Assembly (NCBI GenBank): GCA_965602945.1
Contig: CBFDBC010000014.1
Coordinates: forward strand, 1-29,797
DNA: 29,797 nt
Reading direction: 5' to 3'
From: JAUXEH01 sp965602945
GTDB lineage: Bacteria; Acidobacteriota; Aminicenantia; Aminicenantales; Aminicenantaceae
Within the stretch, counting starts at the first letter, position 1. The number at the start of each line of letters is the position of its first letter. This document shows positions 1-8,550 of this stretch, in pieces. The notes below the pieces were generated by a model, which searched no databases, had not been told where the DNA came from, and was given only the letters and a program-made list of their open reading frames with translations. A program made the position numbers and the translations under genes.

Positions 1-633
1 AGCTTCGAGGTCGAGGAAGCCCAAGGACTGGGCCTGAAGATGGTGTTCCAGAAACTCGCATGCGAGAAAAACAATCCCGGCGGCACATTCATTGATCCGT
101 TTGACTCATTGACAGGCTACGAGGTGGGTTTCACTCTCTCCCCGGAAGGGGAGCTTTCAGGGCTGGAGGACTTCGAAAACCTTCCGGAAAAGGAAGTTCT
201 GCTTCGGCTCTCAGCCCCGGATAATTTTGTTCACACGGTACACAATGCCTTCCCCCACTTGCCGGACCGGGCGGTGGGCCCGGGAGATACATGGACGTAC
301 AAGATGGAGTCCGACAGGCCCTTTTCACGGGGGGCCCGGTCACTGGTCACAAGCGAATACACCTACAGGTTTGTCGAAGCGGTCGAAAAGGACGGGATCC
401 CTTGTGTGAAGATCGAGGTGTCTTTTATCCAGACCAGCCGGGTTGAGATCGATATTCCGAGAGGATCCACCGTGGCGGAGCACACCGGCACGGGGAAGGA
501 GACGGTCTTTTTCGCCTACGAGAAGGGTATGTTCCTGTCCAAACAGGGAGTCATCGAAGTGAAAGGATCGTTCGGCGAGTCACCTCAGACCGATCATGTG
601 GAGTACACCTATCAGACCAAATTTATCCGTTAG
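1..633 (+). CDS. Secreted-type protein of unknown function, 5' truncated (possibly DUF6263-like)
   Basis: The frame is open from the first base of the window, so the start lies outside; 210 residues and the TAA stop are present. The visible part is rich in beta-type sequence: strands alternate with turns, there is no membrane segment, and a PDRAVGPGDTW stretch lies in the middle. The pattern 'G.. P-x-R-x-V-x-x-G-D-x-W' followed by strand-rich sequence resembles the DUF6263 type of secreted/periplasmic protein, but this is a weak family impression. It lies 62 bp upstream of the next gene on the same strand and may be cotranscribed with it. No catalytic residues can be named. The frame is certain; the function is unknown. 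Confidence 0.75.
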   Translation, partial: SFEVEEAQGLGLKMVFQKLACEKNNPGGTFIDPFDSLTGYEVGFTLSPEGELSGLEDFENLPEKEVLLRLSAPDNFVHTVHNAFPHLPDRAVGPGDTWTYKMESDRPFSRGARSLVTSEYTYRFVEAVEKDGIPCVKIEVSFIQTSRVEIDIPRGSTVAEHTGTGKETVFFAYEKGMFLSKQGVIEVKGSFGESPQTDHVEYTYQTKFIR

Positions 634-695
634 TTCTCAGACCGGGGCATATCTTTTTCTGTTCGGATTCGTATTTCTATGAGAGGCATGATTCT

Positions 696-1553
696 ATGAA
701 AATATACAAACCGCTGCCCGCATGGATCGCGTTCGGGGTCATGCTGTGTCTTGCTCTCTCCGCGGCCGCTCAGAGCCCGCAGGAGGATGACAAAGTCTGG
801 GAAGCCTTTACGACTTGGATCATGACGGATCCGGAGTCCGTCACGCTAACGGCATATGGCAAAAAATTGGCTGCGGACGGGTTATCCCAGGAAGACATAC
901 AGGCACAGTTGGAGACCATCCGCAGGCTCTACAAAGAGAATCCACTGAAGGGAGTCGAGGTCACTTACGACCGCTTATTCTCCAAGCCTCTTACCGGAGA
1001 TCCGGAAAAGGATGGCTTCACCTCCACACCGAGCGTCTTCATGGTCGAGTCGACACAAAAGCTCGAGCCGGGCAAGGCGCTTGACGTTGGGGCCGGGCAG
1101 GGGCGGAACAGTGTGTGGCTGGCCCAACAGGGATGGGAAGTGACCGGCATCGACATCTCGGGAGGAGGCCTGGCCGCGGCCTCCGCCAATGCCGGGAAAG
1201 CCGGCGTCCGGATATCGACGGTGAAGACCGTCTATCAAGACTTCGACTTCGGGACCGAAAAATGGGATCTCATCGTCCTGATCCTCTCCTGGGCCCCGAT
1301 GTCCGACCAGGAATTCGTAGCCCGGATGCACTCCGCCTTGCGCCCTGGAGGCGTGGTCGTATTCGAGCATGTCCTCCACACAGAAAAACAGAAGTTCCCC
1401 CCTGTTGTCCAGGCAATCCCTCCCAACGCACTGCTCGGGTATTTTAAGGATTTCCACATACAATACTACGAGGAAGGAGTCTGGCCAGGGGATTGGGGAG
1501 GGCCTCCTGCCGAACTCGTCCGGATGATCGCAAAGAAAGCCAAGATATCCTGA
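696..1553 (+). CDS. Class I SAM-dependent methyltransferase with N-terminal signal peptide
   Basis: 285 residues. Residues 1-26 look like a cleavable signal peptide: K2 and K5, a hydrophobic core at about 10-22, and an A-A-A|Q site at 25/26. Residues 30-110 form a helical region. A Rossmann methyltransferase fold follows: SAM-binding motif I LDVGAGQGRNS at 129-139, the acidic residue of motif II in GIDIS (151-155), and post-motif LRPGGVVVFEH at 215-225. The GxGxGRNSxxLAxxG pattern is closest to TehB/thiopurine-type small-molecule methyltransferases. The substrate cannot be read from sequence. A methyltransferase with an export signal is odd because SAM is cytoplasmic; the segment could be a membrane anchor, or Met43 (base 822) could be the real start. 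A weak AGAGG lies before the ATG at 696. The next gene begins 56 bp downstream. Confidence 0.85.
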   Translation: MKIYKPLPAWIAFGVMLCLALSAAAQSPQEDDKVWEAFTTWIMTDPESVTLTAYGKKLAADGLSQEDIQAQLETIRRLYKENPLKGVEVTYDRLFSKPLTGDPEKDGFTSTPSVFMVESTQKLEPGKALDVGAGQGRNSVWLAQQGWEVTGIDISGGGLAAASANAGKAGVRISTVKTVYQDFDFGTEKWDLIVLILSWAPMSDQEFVARMHSALRPGGVVVFEHVLHTEKQKFPPVVQAIPPNALLGYFKDFHIQYYEEGVWPGDWGGPPAELVRMIAKKAKIS

Positions 1554-1609
1554 ATGTGTTGACGGACAGATTACGGCAGCCTTATACTGTGTGTCGGAAG
1601 CACTGACAG

Positions 1610-2725
1610 ATGACCCCTCAATCCTCGATCGATCTGACTGTCCTGGGCTGGGACGCATTTTTCGAAAACGCCATGGCTCCGTATGACGGGGAGGGGATGA
1701 TCCCGGCCCGGGTCATGCGCCAGGACAAAGGGATATACACCGTGCAGGCGCGGTCCGGCAGTCTTGCCGCGGGAGTTGCCGGCAGGCTCCGACACGATGC
1801 CGCCTCCAAAACCGATCTGCCCGTCGTAGGTGATTGGGTGGCTCTCAAACCACAGCAAAGCGACGGCCAGGCTGTCATACAGGCCGTACTCGAACGGCGC
1901 AGCTATTTTTCACGCAAGGAAGCGGGTACGCGTACGGATGAGCAGTTGCTCTGCGCCAATGTCGATACGGCCTTCATCGTCAGCTCTCTCGTCGGAGAAC
2001 GCGGTTTTGTCCCCCGGCGCATCGAACGCTACCTCACGCTGGTGTGGAATGCGTCCGTGGAACCGGTCGTCTTGCTCAACAAGCTCGACCTATGTGAGGA
2101 TGTCGAGTCGTATGTATCACAAACAGAAGAGGTTGCCCCGGGCGTGCCCGTGTATGCGGTCAGCGCCTTGACGGGGGAGGGGATGGAGGAAACTAGCGCT
2201 CATCTCAACCCGGGGAAGACCGCGGTCCTCCTGGGTCCCTCAGGGGTGGGGAAGTCAAGTATCATCAATTCACTTCTGGGCGAAGAAACGGTCAAAACCG
2301 GCATGGTGCGTGCAGATGACGGCCGCGGCCGGCACGTCACAACCTGGCGGGAGCTCCTCGTGCTGCCTGGCAGGGGAGTCATTATTGACACGCCCGGAAT
2401 GCGGGAGCTCCAGCTTTGGGCCGATGAAGAGGCCCTGGGAGACAGTTTTTCAGATATCACCGCACTAGCGGACAGCTGCAAGTTCCGTGACTGCACGCAC
2501 CAGCGCGAACCCGGCTGTGCGGTCCGGCAGGCCGTGGAAGACGGCACTCTTGAGGCGGCAAGGCTGGAGAGCTACCTGCGGCAGCAGACAGAACTGAACT
2601 ACCTGGATCGACGCAGAGATCAGCAGGCAAAAAAGATCGAACAGGACAAATGGAAATCCATCCACCGGGGGCTTAAAACGTTCAACAAGATCGATCCCAA
2701 GCGAAAGTGGGAGAAGGATTCCTAA
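1610..2725 (+). CDS. rsgA: Ribosome small-subunit-dependent GTPase RsgA (YjeQ/EngC)
   Basis: 371 residues, close to the family length. This is the circularly permuted GTPase that tests and releases maturing 30S subunits in the cytoplasm. An N-terminal OB-fold segment spans about 30-100. The G motifs come in the permuted order: G4 NKLD at 157-160, G5 SAL at 185-187, G1 GPSGVGKSS at 209-217, G2-like RGRHVTT at 239-245, and G3 DTPGMRE at 260-266. The C-terminal zinc-binding set is C290, C295, H297 and C303, followed by a charged helix. All hallmark residues are intact. Its stop is separated by only 4 bp from the stop of the opposing trkH gene, so the two transcripts must overlap or end within coding sequence. 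Confidence 0.96.
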   Translation: MTPQSSIDLTVLGWDAFFENAMAPYDGEGMIPARVMRQDKGIYTVQARSGSLAAGVAGRLRHDAASKTDLPVVGDWVALKPQQSDGQAVIQAVLERRSYFSRKEAGTRTDEQLLCANVDTAFIVSSLVGERGFVPRRIERYLTLVWNASVEPVVLLNKLDLCEDVESYVSQTEEVAPGVPVYAVSALTGEGMEETSAHLNPGKTAVLLGPSGVGKSSIINSLLGEETVKTGMVRADDGRGRHVTTWRELLVLPGRGVIIDTPGMRELQLWADEEALGDSFSDITALADSCKFRDCTHQREPGCAVRQAVEDGTLEAARLESYLRQQTELNYLDRRRDQQAKKIEQDKWKSIHRGLKTFNKIDPKRKWEKDS

Positions 2726-2729
2726 GGGC

Positions 2730-4172
2730 CTATTTCTTCCAGAAAGCGGGGGCAAAGAGGATGAGGACGGTGTAGATCTCCAGGCGGCCGGCAAGCATAA
2801 AAAAGGTCAGGATCCACTTCCCGAGCACGGGGATATGCGCATAGTTGTCGGTCGGCCCCACACTTCCCAGTCCGGGACCTATGTTCCCCAAGGTAGCGGC
2901 CACGGCTCCTGAGGAGGAAACCAGGTCCAACCCGATGCTGGACATCAGGATCACACCCAGAACAAACAGACCCAGCATCAGGGCCTGAAAACCAAGGACA
3001 TTGGTCACGATGTCCCGGGGAATCACCGTGTCCCCGATGCGGACAGGGATGACGGCGTTGGGATGAAGCAGCCGCTTGACCTCTGCACGGACAAACTGCA
3101 GCAGGATCATCAAACGAATAACCTTCATGCCGCCGCCTGTGCTGCCGGCGCATCCTCCGATGAACATGAACAGGAACAGGATGAATTGTGAGGTCACAGA
3201 CCACTGTTCGAAGTCGGCGGTCCCGTAGCCTGTTGTTGTCAGGATCGACACGACCTGGAAGAGGGTCGTCCGGAAGGCCGTTTCGAGCCTGGGGAAGTGA
3301 TGCGCGAACGTGTTGATACCGATTAACAGGAGGCCGCCGCCGACGAGGAGCATGAAAAAATTGAATTCAGTATTCTTCCGGTAGCAGTCGAATTTCCTCT
3401 TCAGGAACTTGTAATGAAGCGAAAAACTCGTCCCGGCCAGGAGCATGAAAACGATGATCACGTATTGGATATACGGTGATGTGTAGTGCCCTATGCTGGC
3501 GTTTTTGGTGGAAAATCCTCCGGTGGCCATGGTCCCGAAGGTGTGGCAGAGGGAATCGAAGAGCGTCATCCCGCCCAGCATCAGCAACACTGTTTCCAAG
3601 GCGGATATCAGCATATAGATCCCCCACAGGATCTTCGCGGTCTCCGTCACGCGGGGTGTCAACTTGTCAGGGGCCGGACCCGGGGTTTCAGCCTTGAACA
3701 GCTGCATACCGCCGACCCCCAGAAAAGGGAGGATGGCGATCGAGAGCACGATGATCCCCATGCCGCCCAGCCAGTGTGTCAGGCTCCTCCAGAAGAGCAG
3801 CCCATGCGGCAGCACCTCGATGTCCTCCAGGATAGTGGCCCCGGTCGTGGTGAAGCCGGACATGGTCTCGAAAAAGGCGTTCGTGAAGCTGGGGATGGCA
3901 CCGGAGAGCAGGAAAGGGAGGCAGCCGAACAGCGAGAAAAAGATCCAGCCCAGGGTCACGATGGCAAAGGCCTCCCGTGCATGGACCTCTTTATCCAACC
4001 GCGTAAGCTTGAAGAAGAGCAACCCCGAGACCAGCGTGATGCCGGCGGCGATCAGAAAAAAAACATGATCACCACCACCATAGTACAGGGAAAAGGGGAT
4101 GGGAAGCAGGAGCACTCCGGACAGGAATATGAGCAGCAGTCCCAGGACGTGGAGAACGAGATGAAATCTCAT
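2730..4172 (-). CDS. trkH: Trk/Ktr-type potassium uptake channel subunit TrkH
   Basis: 480 residues, the usual size for the SKT family. It is an inner-membrane K+ (or Na+) translocating subunit gated by a cytoplasmic TrkA/KtrA ring. Four repeated M1-P-M2 units are visible, with pore-loop signatures TTTGAT (108-113), MATGGFS (215-221), TTTGYGT (312-318) and TLGNIGPGLG (around 425-435). The four conserved filter glycines are present, so K+ conduction is expected. The ATG lies 5 bp beyond the stop of trkA, indicating one operon with trkA first. The gene is tail-to-tail with rsgA. Confidence 0.96.
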   Translation of the reverse strand: MRFHLVLHVLGLLLIFLSGVLLLPIPFSLYYGGGDHVFFLIAAGITLVSGLLFFKLTRLDKEVHAREAFAIVTLGWIFFSLFGCLPFLLSGAIPSFTNAFFETMSGFTTTGATILEDIEVLPHGLLFWRSLTHWLGGMGIIVLSIAILPFLGVGGMQLFKAETPGPAPDKLTPRVTETAKILWGIYMLISALETVLLMLGGMTLFDSLCHTFGTMATGGFSTKNASIGHYTSPYIQYVIIVFMLLAGTSFSLHYKFLKRKFDCYRKNTEFNFFMLLVGGGLLLIGINTFAHHFPRLETAFRTTLFQVVSILTTTGYGTADFEQWSVTSQFILFLFMFIGGCAGSTGGGMKVIRLMILLQFVRAEVKRLLHPNAVIPVRIGDTVIPRDIVTNVLGFQALMLGLFVLGVILMSSIGLDLVSSSGAVAATLGNIGPGLGSVGPTDNYAHIPVLGKWILTFFMLAGRLEIYTVLILFAPAFWKK

Positions 4173-4177
4173 GTCGG

Positions 4178-5518
4178 CTATTTAAAGAGCTTCTCCACCT
4201 CGGAAATGGCCCTGGGCAGAGAAATTACCACCACACGGTCTCCCTCCTCTATCTGAATGTTTCCTGTGGGGATCAATACGCTGTCGTCTCTCCGGATAGC
4301 CCCGGCAATGGCATAGCGCGGGAAATGGCAGTCCTTCAGGGGTTTTTTAGTGATCTTTGAATCGGCCTGGGGGACGATCTCCATGATTTCCGCATCCAGT
4401 CCCGGGATGCTTGCCATGCTCGCCAGGAGTCCCTTTCGGATGAAGCGAGTGATGGCATTCACCGTCATCAGCGCCTTACTGACCACGGCATCCATGCCGA
4501 TGGTGGGGGTGATGGGCATGTACTCGGTTTTGTTCACCAGGGCGATGGTGCGAGGGACCTTGATGTGCCGGGCCATCAAGGTCGAGATGATGTTGGTCTC
4601 ATCATCCCCGGTGACGGCGATGAAAGAGTCCATGTCCATGATCCCCTCTGCGGCCAGCAGGTCCATGTCCGTGCCGTCTCCATGGATGACCAGGGTCTTC
4701 TTCAGCCTGTCCGCTACTTCGTACGATTTCTCGGCTTTGCTCTCGATGAGCTTGACGTTCAACTGGTCTTCCAGTTCCCGGGCTACATACTGCCCGATGA
4801 GCCCCCCTCCCAGGATCATGATGTCCTGGATCGAGACATCCTCTTTCCCGGCCAGGTGGACGACCTCAGGTGTCAACCGCTTGTCACAGATGACGAAGAA
4901 CTGGTCTCCCGGGACCAGGATATCGTTTCCCTTGGGGATGAGGGTGTTTTGCTTTCTCTTGATGGCCACGACGCGGGCGGCGATATCTCCCCATTCCTTC
5001 CAGATATCCTGAAGTGTCTTGTGGGACAGAGGCGTGTCCTTCTCCAGGCGAATCCCCACCATCTGGATCTTCCCGTCGGCAAACTCGATGATGTCGGTGG
5101 CGCTGCTCTGTTTGATCAGCCGGACGATCGCATCAGCCGTCTCTTTTTCAGGGTGGATCAGGAGATCGATCCCCATCTCTTCTCTGGTAAGCAGGAAACC
5201 GGGCTCGATGAACTCCGGATTCCTGATGCGGGCGATCTTGAAAGGGATGTTCAGCTTATGAGCATAGCGGCAGGCCATAAAATTAACCTCATCCGAATTG
5301 CTGATAGCGGCGAGGATGTCTGTCTCTTCTATCTTGGCCTTCAACAGATCCCGGTAACTCGAACCAGAGCCTACGACAACAGCAGCATCCAGCTGTTCCT
5401 CGGCCCGGCGGGCTATCTGGGGGTCTTGCTCGATGATCGTGATGTTGTGTTTTTCAAGCGCAAGCCGTCGGGTGAGATGGAATCCGACCTCCCCCGCGCC
5501 GATGATGAGGATGTTCAT
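4178..5518 (-). CDS. trkA: Trk potassium transport regulatory subunit TrkA (tandem RCK domains)
   Basis: 446 residues in the two-fold TrkA layout: RCK_N with the nucleotide-binding GAGEVG at 7-12 and acidic E30/D32, then an RCK_C domain near 140-215, then a second RCK_N with GGGLIG at 237-242 and a second RCK_C near 365-446. TrkA forms a cytoplasmic ring that binds NAD(H)/ATP and gates TrkH. Both Rossmann motifs are intact. It is first in a trkA-trkH operon, with trkH starting 5 bp downstream. A candidate promoter lies 33-61 bp upstream. The Shine-Dalgarno sequence is weak. Confidence 0.96.
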   Translation of the reverse strand: MNILIIGAGEVGFHLTRRLALEKHNITIIEQDPQIARRAEEQLDAAVVVGSGSSYRDLLKAKIEETDILAAISNSDEVNFMACRYAHKLNIPFKIARIRNPEFIEPGFLLTREEMGIDLLIHPEKETADAIVRLIKQSSATDIIEFADGKIQMVGIRLEKDTPLSHKTLQDIWKEWGDIAARVVAIKRKQNTLIPKGNDILVPGDQFFVICDKRLTPEVVHLAGKEDVSIQDIMILGGGLIGQYVARELEDQLNVKLIESKAEKSYEVADRLKKTLVIHGDGTDMDLLAAEGIMDMDSFIAVTGDDETNIISTLMARHIKVPRTIALVNKTEYMPITPTIGMDAVVSKALMTVNAITRFIRKGLLASMASIPGLDAEIMEIVPQADSKITKKPLKDCHFPRYAIAGAIRRDDSVLIPTGNIQIEEGDRVVVISLPRAISEVEKLFK

Positions 5519-5550
5519 GATATAGTCCGGACTTGCATTGTGTAGGAGTA

Positions 5551-5579
5551 TCTATACATATTTCCGGCCATATGTTCAA
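5551..5579 (-). promoter_or_regulatory. Candidate sigma70-type promoter for trkA-trkH
   Basis: Read on the minus strand, TTGAAC (5579-5574) is followed after 17 bp by TATAGA (5556-5551), 32 bp before the trkA ATG. Each hexamer matches 4 of 6 consensus positions. It is the best match in the 76-bp gap between the DUF5695-like gene and trkA. Confidence 0.4.
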
Positions 5580-5594
5580 GCTTCAATAGAATAT

Positions 5595-8336
5595 TCATGG
5601 CCCTCTATTATATACTAATCGGATCCAGGTCACACCTGAGTCACGCAAGGGAATTCTCGCTGCCCCGCGTTCCCGTGGAAAATCCGCGCTGAGATGAAAC
5701 CGGCCGATCCCCTCGATCAAGGCCGGCTGATCCACTCTCAAAAGGGCATGGGGAGTATGTCGAGAAGCAGACGCTAGGCCCACACGGACGGCCTTTCGAG
5801 CCGTATCGATCTCTAGGACGCTGAACGTCCCGGAATCCAGTGTAAGCCACATCCCGTACGGCGCGATGTACACCCTCTGCCGGAAGGCATCGAGCGGTGT
5901 GATCCTCACGGTTTCTTCTTCGAGACTCAGGTTGCCGCCGAAGGCCAGCCAGCCGAATTCAGGGGAGTCCACCACATATGTAGCCGTGTTTACAGCATGT
6001 CCAAAAAAGTTGGGGCCGTAATCACCGGTGTATGAATCCCACGCGAGAGTCGAGGGGAAGGAGTGAAACGCCGCCGAGGCGAATCCCTCCCGGTCGATAT
6101 TGGACAAGGCCCCCATCAGGCCGCCATAACCGACGCGCAGCAGGTAGAAGTCTTCGGGATTATCCCTGTATTCGGTGAGGATCGGAATGGCGTTGAGGCC
6201 TGAGCCGTAGTGATGGAGCTGACGCTCGATGCGCCGCAGTTTACCTCCGTAGAGGAAGTCCCAGTAACGGCGCGCATTGCCGTTGTAGCCCCAGTGTGGG
6301 ACCGTTGGCATGTAACCCAGGATTGAGTTGAGGGAAACCGCAGCCTTGTCTTCATATCCGAAATACCGGCACCAGGCGTACACCTCTTCCTGACCCGTGG
6401 AATCCCAGGCCATCTCGCTGCCGAAGGGATAGGCCCGTTCCTTCCACACCTCCGCGCGCTTTCGCATGGCTTCTTCCAGGAATTCTGCCTGCTCGTCCCA
6501 GCCTTCGTGCCTCAGTTCTTCAAGAATTTTCAGGAACACCGTCCCCTGCATCTGTCCGTGCCGTGCATAGCGGGGAGCGAACCGCACCATGGCCAGCCCG
6601 GTCTGGAAGGCCTTTTCTAAATACCACTCCCAGCCCTGTGCAGTGACCAGGCCCGTGTGGTTGCGGGCCAGGCGGTACATCGTCCAGTACACGGCGGCGG
6701 TATGGGGATAGTTGTCGGACCGTCCGACAGTAGCGGCCGCATCTTTGTCCCAGCTGGTCCAGGTCTCCCAGTTGGAGTTGCTGTCGTAGTATCCTTCCGG
6801 CATCTCCTCGGGTGCGTAGTAGAACAGGCTCTTTCGGACACCGTATTTTCGCTCTCCCTGGTCGTACTGGATCCCGCCCCACAGGGTCTCGTTCACGAAG
6901 CGCTCGAACTTGGACAGTTCTTCCCGATCCGGCCGGCCGAACTGCTTCATGGCGGCGGCAACAAAGGAACCCGAACCGCCCTCGTCCCCCAGGCCTGCGA
7001 TCCAGACTCGGCTGTCCTGCAGGACCTGAGATCCGGCGGCCCGGTCGTAGCTGATCACACCGGGGCCGCGTCCGAAGGGATCGTCAGGATCTTCGAACCA
7101 CTGCTCGTTCATGAGGAACCGGCCCATGTCATCCACTGCATCGGCAGCGGGCTTGATCACATAAGTGTGGATCGTCTGTTCAGTGCCGTTCTTATAGATT
7201 ATCGTGACGCGCGCCCGGCCCCATTTTTTCCCCCTCAGTGCCAGGGCTTCCCAGCCGTTTGGTGCAGGAGGCAACCCTCTGATCTCGATAGCGTTCTGAG
7301 GTTCAGCGCGAATCTCCGACACCGGGCTGGTATAACTCAAAAACAGCCGTCCATCCAGGTCCATGGGCAGGATGTATCCAGGCACGCCCACCGCCACGGG
7401 CCGGCCATGGGCGGCCAGGGTATCTTCGATGTCGCGGATCTCGGGCGAGAGGAGGAATCCGACGCCGCAGGACCGGGTTTCCCCGGATTCAAGGATCGTC
7501 ATGGTGGGTGAATTCCAGGGCTCAGCTGACTTCCATTCATTCTTCGCATAGGCCAGGCTGTGAACCATCCACTCGAACGTCCCTTCGAACGTCTGCCGCG
7601 GCCGCATGGGCTCGTTCAGAGGCCTGAAGGCCTCGAATGGCGTCCGGCCCTCAGGCACGACCACGAGTGCGGGTCCCCGGCCGCTGAGCCTCGTCACCTG
7701 GAGGTAACCGGCATCCCGGCCGATGTAAGGATCGAAGAACGAGCACATCTCGTGTGCCTCTTCGAGAGACCGCTGGGAAATGATGTTGTTGAAGATCAGG
7801 GGCAGGCCCAGCGCCCCTATCTCCACCGGCTTATCGCTCCGGTTACTGAGATGGAACCGCATTACAAGCCGACCTGCATTCAGGGCCCAGGTGCGCACGA
7901 TCCGGATGGGGCAGTCCTCTGGCAGGGTGGGCGAGAGGTCGGCGCTGGCCAGATCTCCTCTTTCAGCCGATACGGGAAGCGGATCGACCTTTTTGCGAGA
8001 CGAAGCAGTAGAATAATCTTCCCAATCCACTGAACCTTGCGGCCTCACCCTGATGTTGATGTCCCCGAGATGATGGAAACCATCCGCGGCCCGCTCCTTG
8101 AGCCGGTCTGCGGGAGTGAAATCAAAGCCTGCGGCTCCCTTGGGCTCAAGGCCCGCAACCGTCTGCGAAGCACGCACCAGCTTCAGAGTGAAGTCGGGGG
8201 TGTCGACCTCGATCAGCCCCTCTTCGAGTCCGAGGGTTGCGGGAAGTTCCGGCCGCTCCCTCCGCTGCCCTTTCATGCCGAAGACCGACGCGAGTATCAC
8301 CAGGCCAAGCACGATAAACAGAGGTGAGTGTTTCAT
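5595..8336 (-). CDS. Large secreted DUF5695-like protein
   Basis: 913 residues from the ATG at 8336. That start is preferred over an upstream in-frame one (8483) because AGGAGGG lies just before it and a signal peptide begins there (K2, hydrophobic core about 6-20). The N-terminal half is beta-rich and contains DFTLKLVRASQTVAGLEP, FDFTPADRL, HLGDINIRVRP and DPYIGRDAGYLQVTRL, which I recognise as the DUF5695 pattern. The C-terminal half (about 500-800) is helical, with many Trp/Tyr-rich helices such as WETWTSWDKDAA and YWDFLYGGK, consistent with an alpha/alpha-toroid of the glycan-processing kind. Enzymatic activity and substrate are unknown. It is divergent from an S9 peptidase gene across 214 bp. 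Identification rests on memory of the family pattern. Confidence 0.8.
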   Translation of the reverse strand: MKHSPLFIVLGLVILASVFGMKGQRRERPELPATLGLEEGLIEVDTPDFTLKLVRASQTVAGLEPKGAAGFDFTPADRLKERAADGFHHLGDINIRVRPQGSVDWEDYSTASSRKKVDPLPVSAERGDLASADLSPTLPEDCPIRIVRTWALNAGRLVMRFHLSNRSDKPVEIGALGLPLIFNNIISQRSLEEAHEMCSFFDPYIGRDAGYLQVTRLSGRGPALVVVPEGRTPFEAFRPLNEPMRPRQTFEGTFEWMVHSLAYAKNEWKSAEPWNSPTMTILESGETRSCGVGFLLSPEIRDIEDTLAAHGRPVAVGVPGYILPMDLDGRLFLSYTSPVSEIRAEPQNAIEIRGLPPAPNGWEALALRGKKWGRARVTIIYKNGTEQTIHTYVIKPAADAVDDMGRFLMNEQWFEDPDDPFGRGPGVISYDRAAGSQVLQDSRVWIAGLGDEGGSGSFVAAAMKQFGRPDREELSKFERFVNETLWGGIQYDQGERKYGVRKSLFYYAPEEMPEGYYDSNSNWETWTSWDKDAAATVGRSDNYPHTAAVYWTMYRLARNHTGLVTAQGWEWYLEKAFQTGLAMVRFAPRYARHGQMQGTVFLKILEELRHEGWDEQAEFLEEAMRKRAEVWKERAYPFGSEMAWDSTGQEEVYAWCRYFGYEDKAAVSLNSILGYMPTVPHWGYNGNARRYWDFLYGGKLRRIERQLHHYGSGLNAIPILTEYRDNPEDFYLLRVGYGGLMGALSNIDREGFASAAFHSFPSTLAWDSYTGDYGPNFFGHAVNTATYVVDSPEFGWLAFGGNLSLEEETVRITPLDAFRQRVYIAPYGMWLTLDSGTFSVLEIDTARKAVRVGLASASRHTPHALLRVDQPALIEGIGRFHLSADFPRERGAARIPLRDSGVTWIRLVYNRGP

Positions 8337-8377
8337 TCCTGTCCCTCCTGGATATGGGGGGATATCTTTCTGACAGG

Positions 8378-8407
8378 ACATTACGACATCGGAAACATCG
8401 CTGTCAA
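8378..8407 (-). promoter_or_regulatory. Candidate promoter for the DUF5695-like gene
   Basis: On the minus strand a perfect TTGACA (8407-8402) is followed after 18 bp by TAATGT (8383-8378), 41 bp before the ATG at 8336. The -10 match is poor, but the same TTGACA-N17/18-TA pattern recurs before other genes in the window. Confidence 0.4.
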
Positions 8408-8439
8408 GCCGGGGCTGGATTCCTGGGTTGGGAATCGTA

Positions 8440-8468
8440 TTGACACGGGCCGTGTTATTGAATACCTT
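8440..8468 (+). promoter_or_regulatory. Candidate promoter for the S9 peptidase gene
   Basis: A perfect TTGACA (8440-8445) is followed after 17 bp by TACCTT (8463-8468), 82 bp before the ATG at 8551. The -35 boxes of this and the divergent promoter are only 32 bp apart, so a regulator bound here could affect both genes. Confidence 0.35.
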
Positions 8469-8550
8469 AGTTCTAATCTGCATGGACTCTTGTAAGAATC
8501 ATCGGTTGTTAACATCGAACACTCTGAAACTTTCCCTTTTAGGAGGAACC

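Noticed and set aside
3486..4256. Long open frame on the + strand opposite trkH
   Set aside because: It is antisense to a clearly conserved membrane protein; its translation is low-complexity (Q/E/G/R-rich) with no domain, as expected from a reversed GC-rich frame.
4565..5545. 326-codon open frame on the + strand opposite trkA
   Set aside because: TrkA with both Rossmann motifs is certain on the other strand; this frame has no motif of its own.
8337..8483. N-terminal extension of the DUF5695-like protein
   Set aside because: A signal peptide and a strong AGGAGGG mark the start at 8336; the extension lies in the promoter region.
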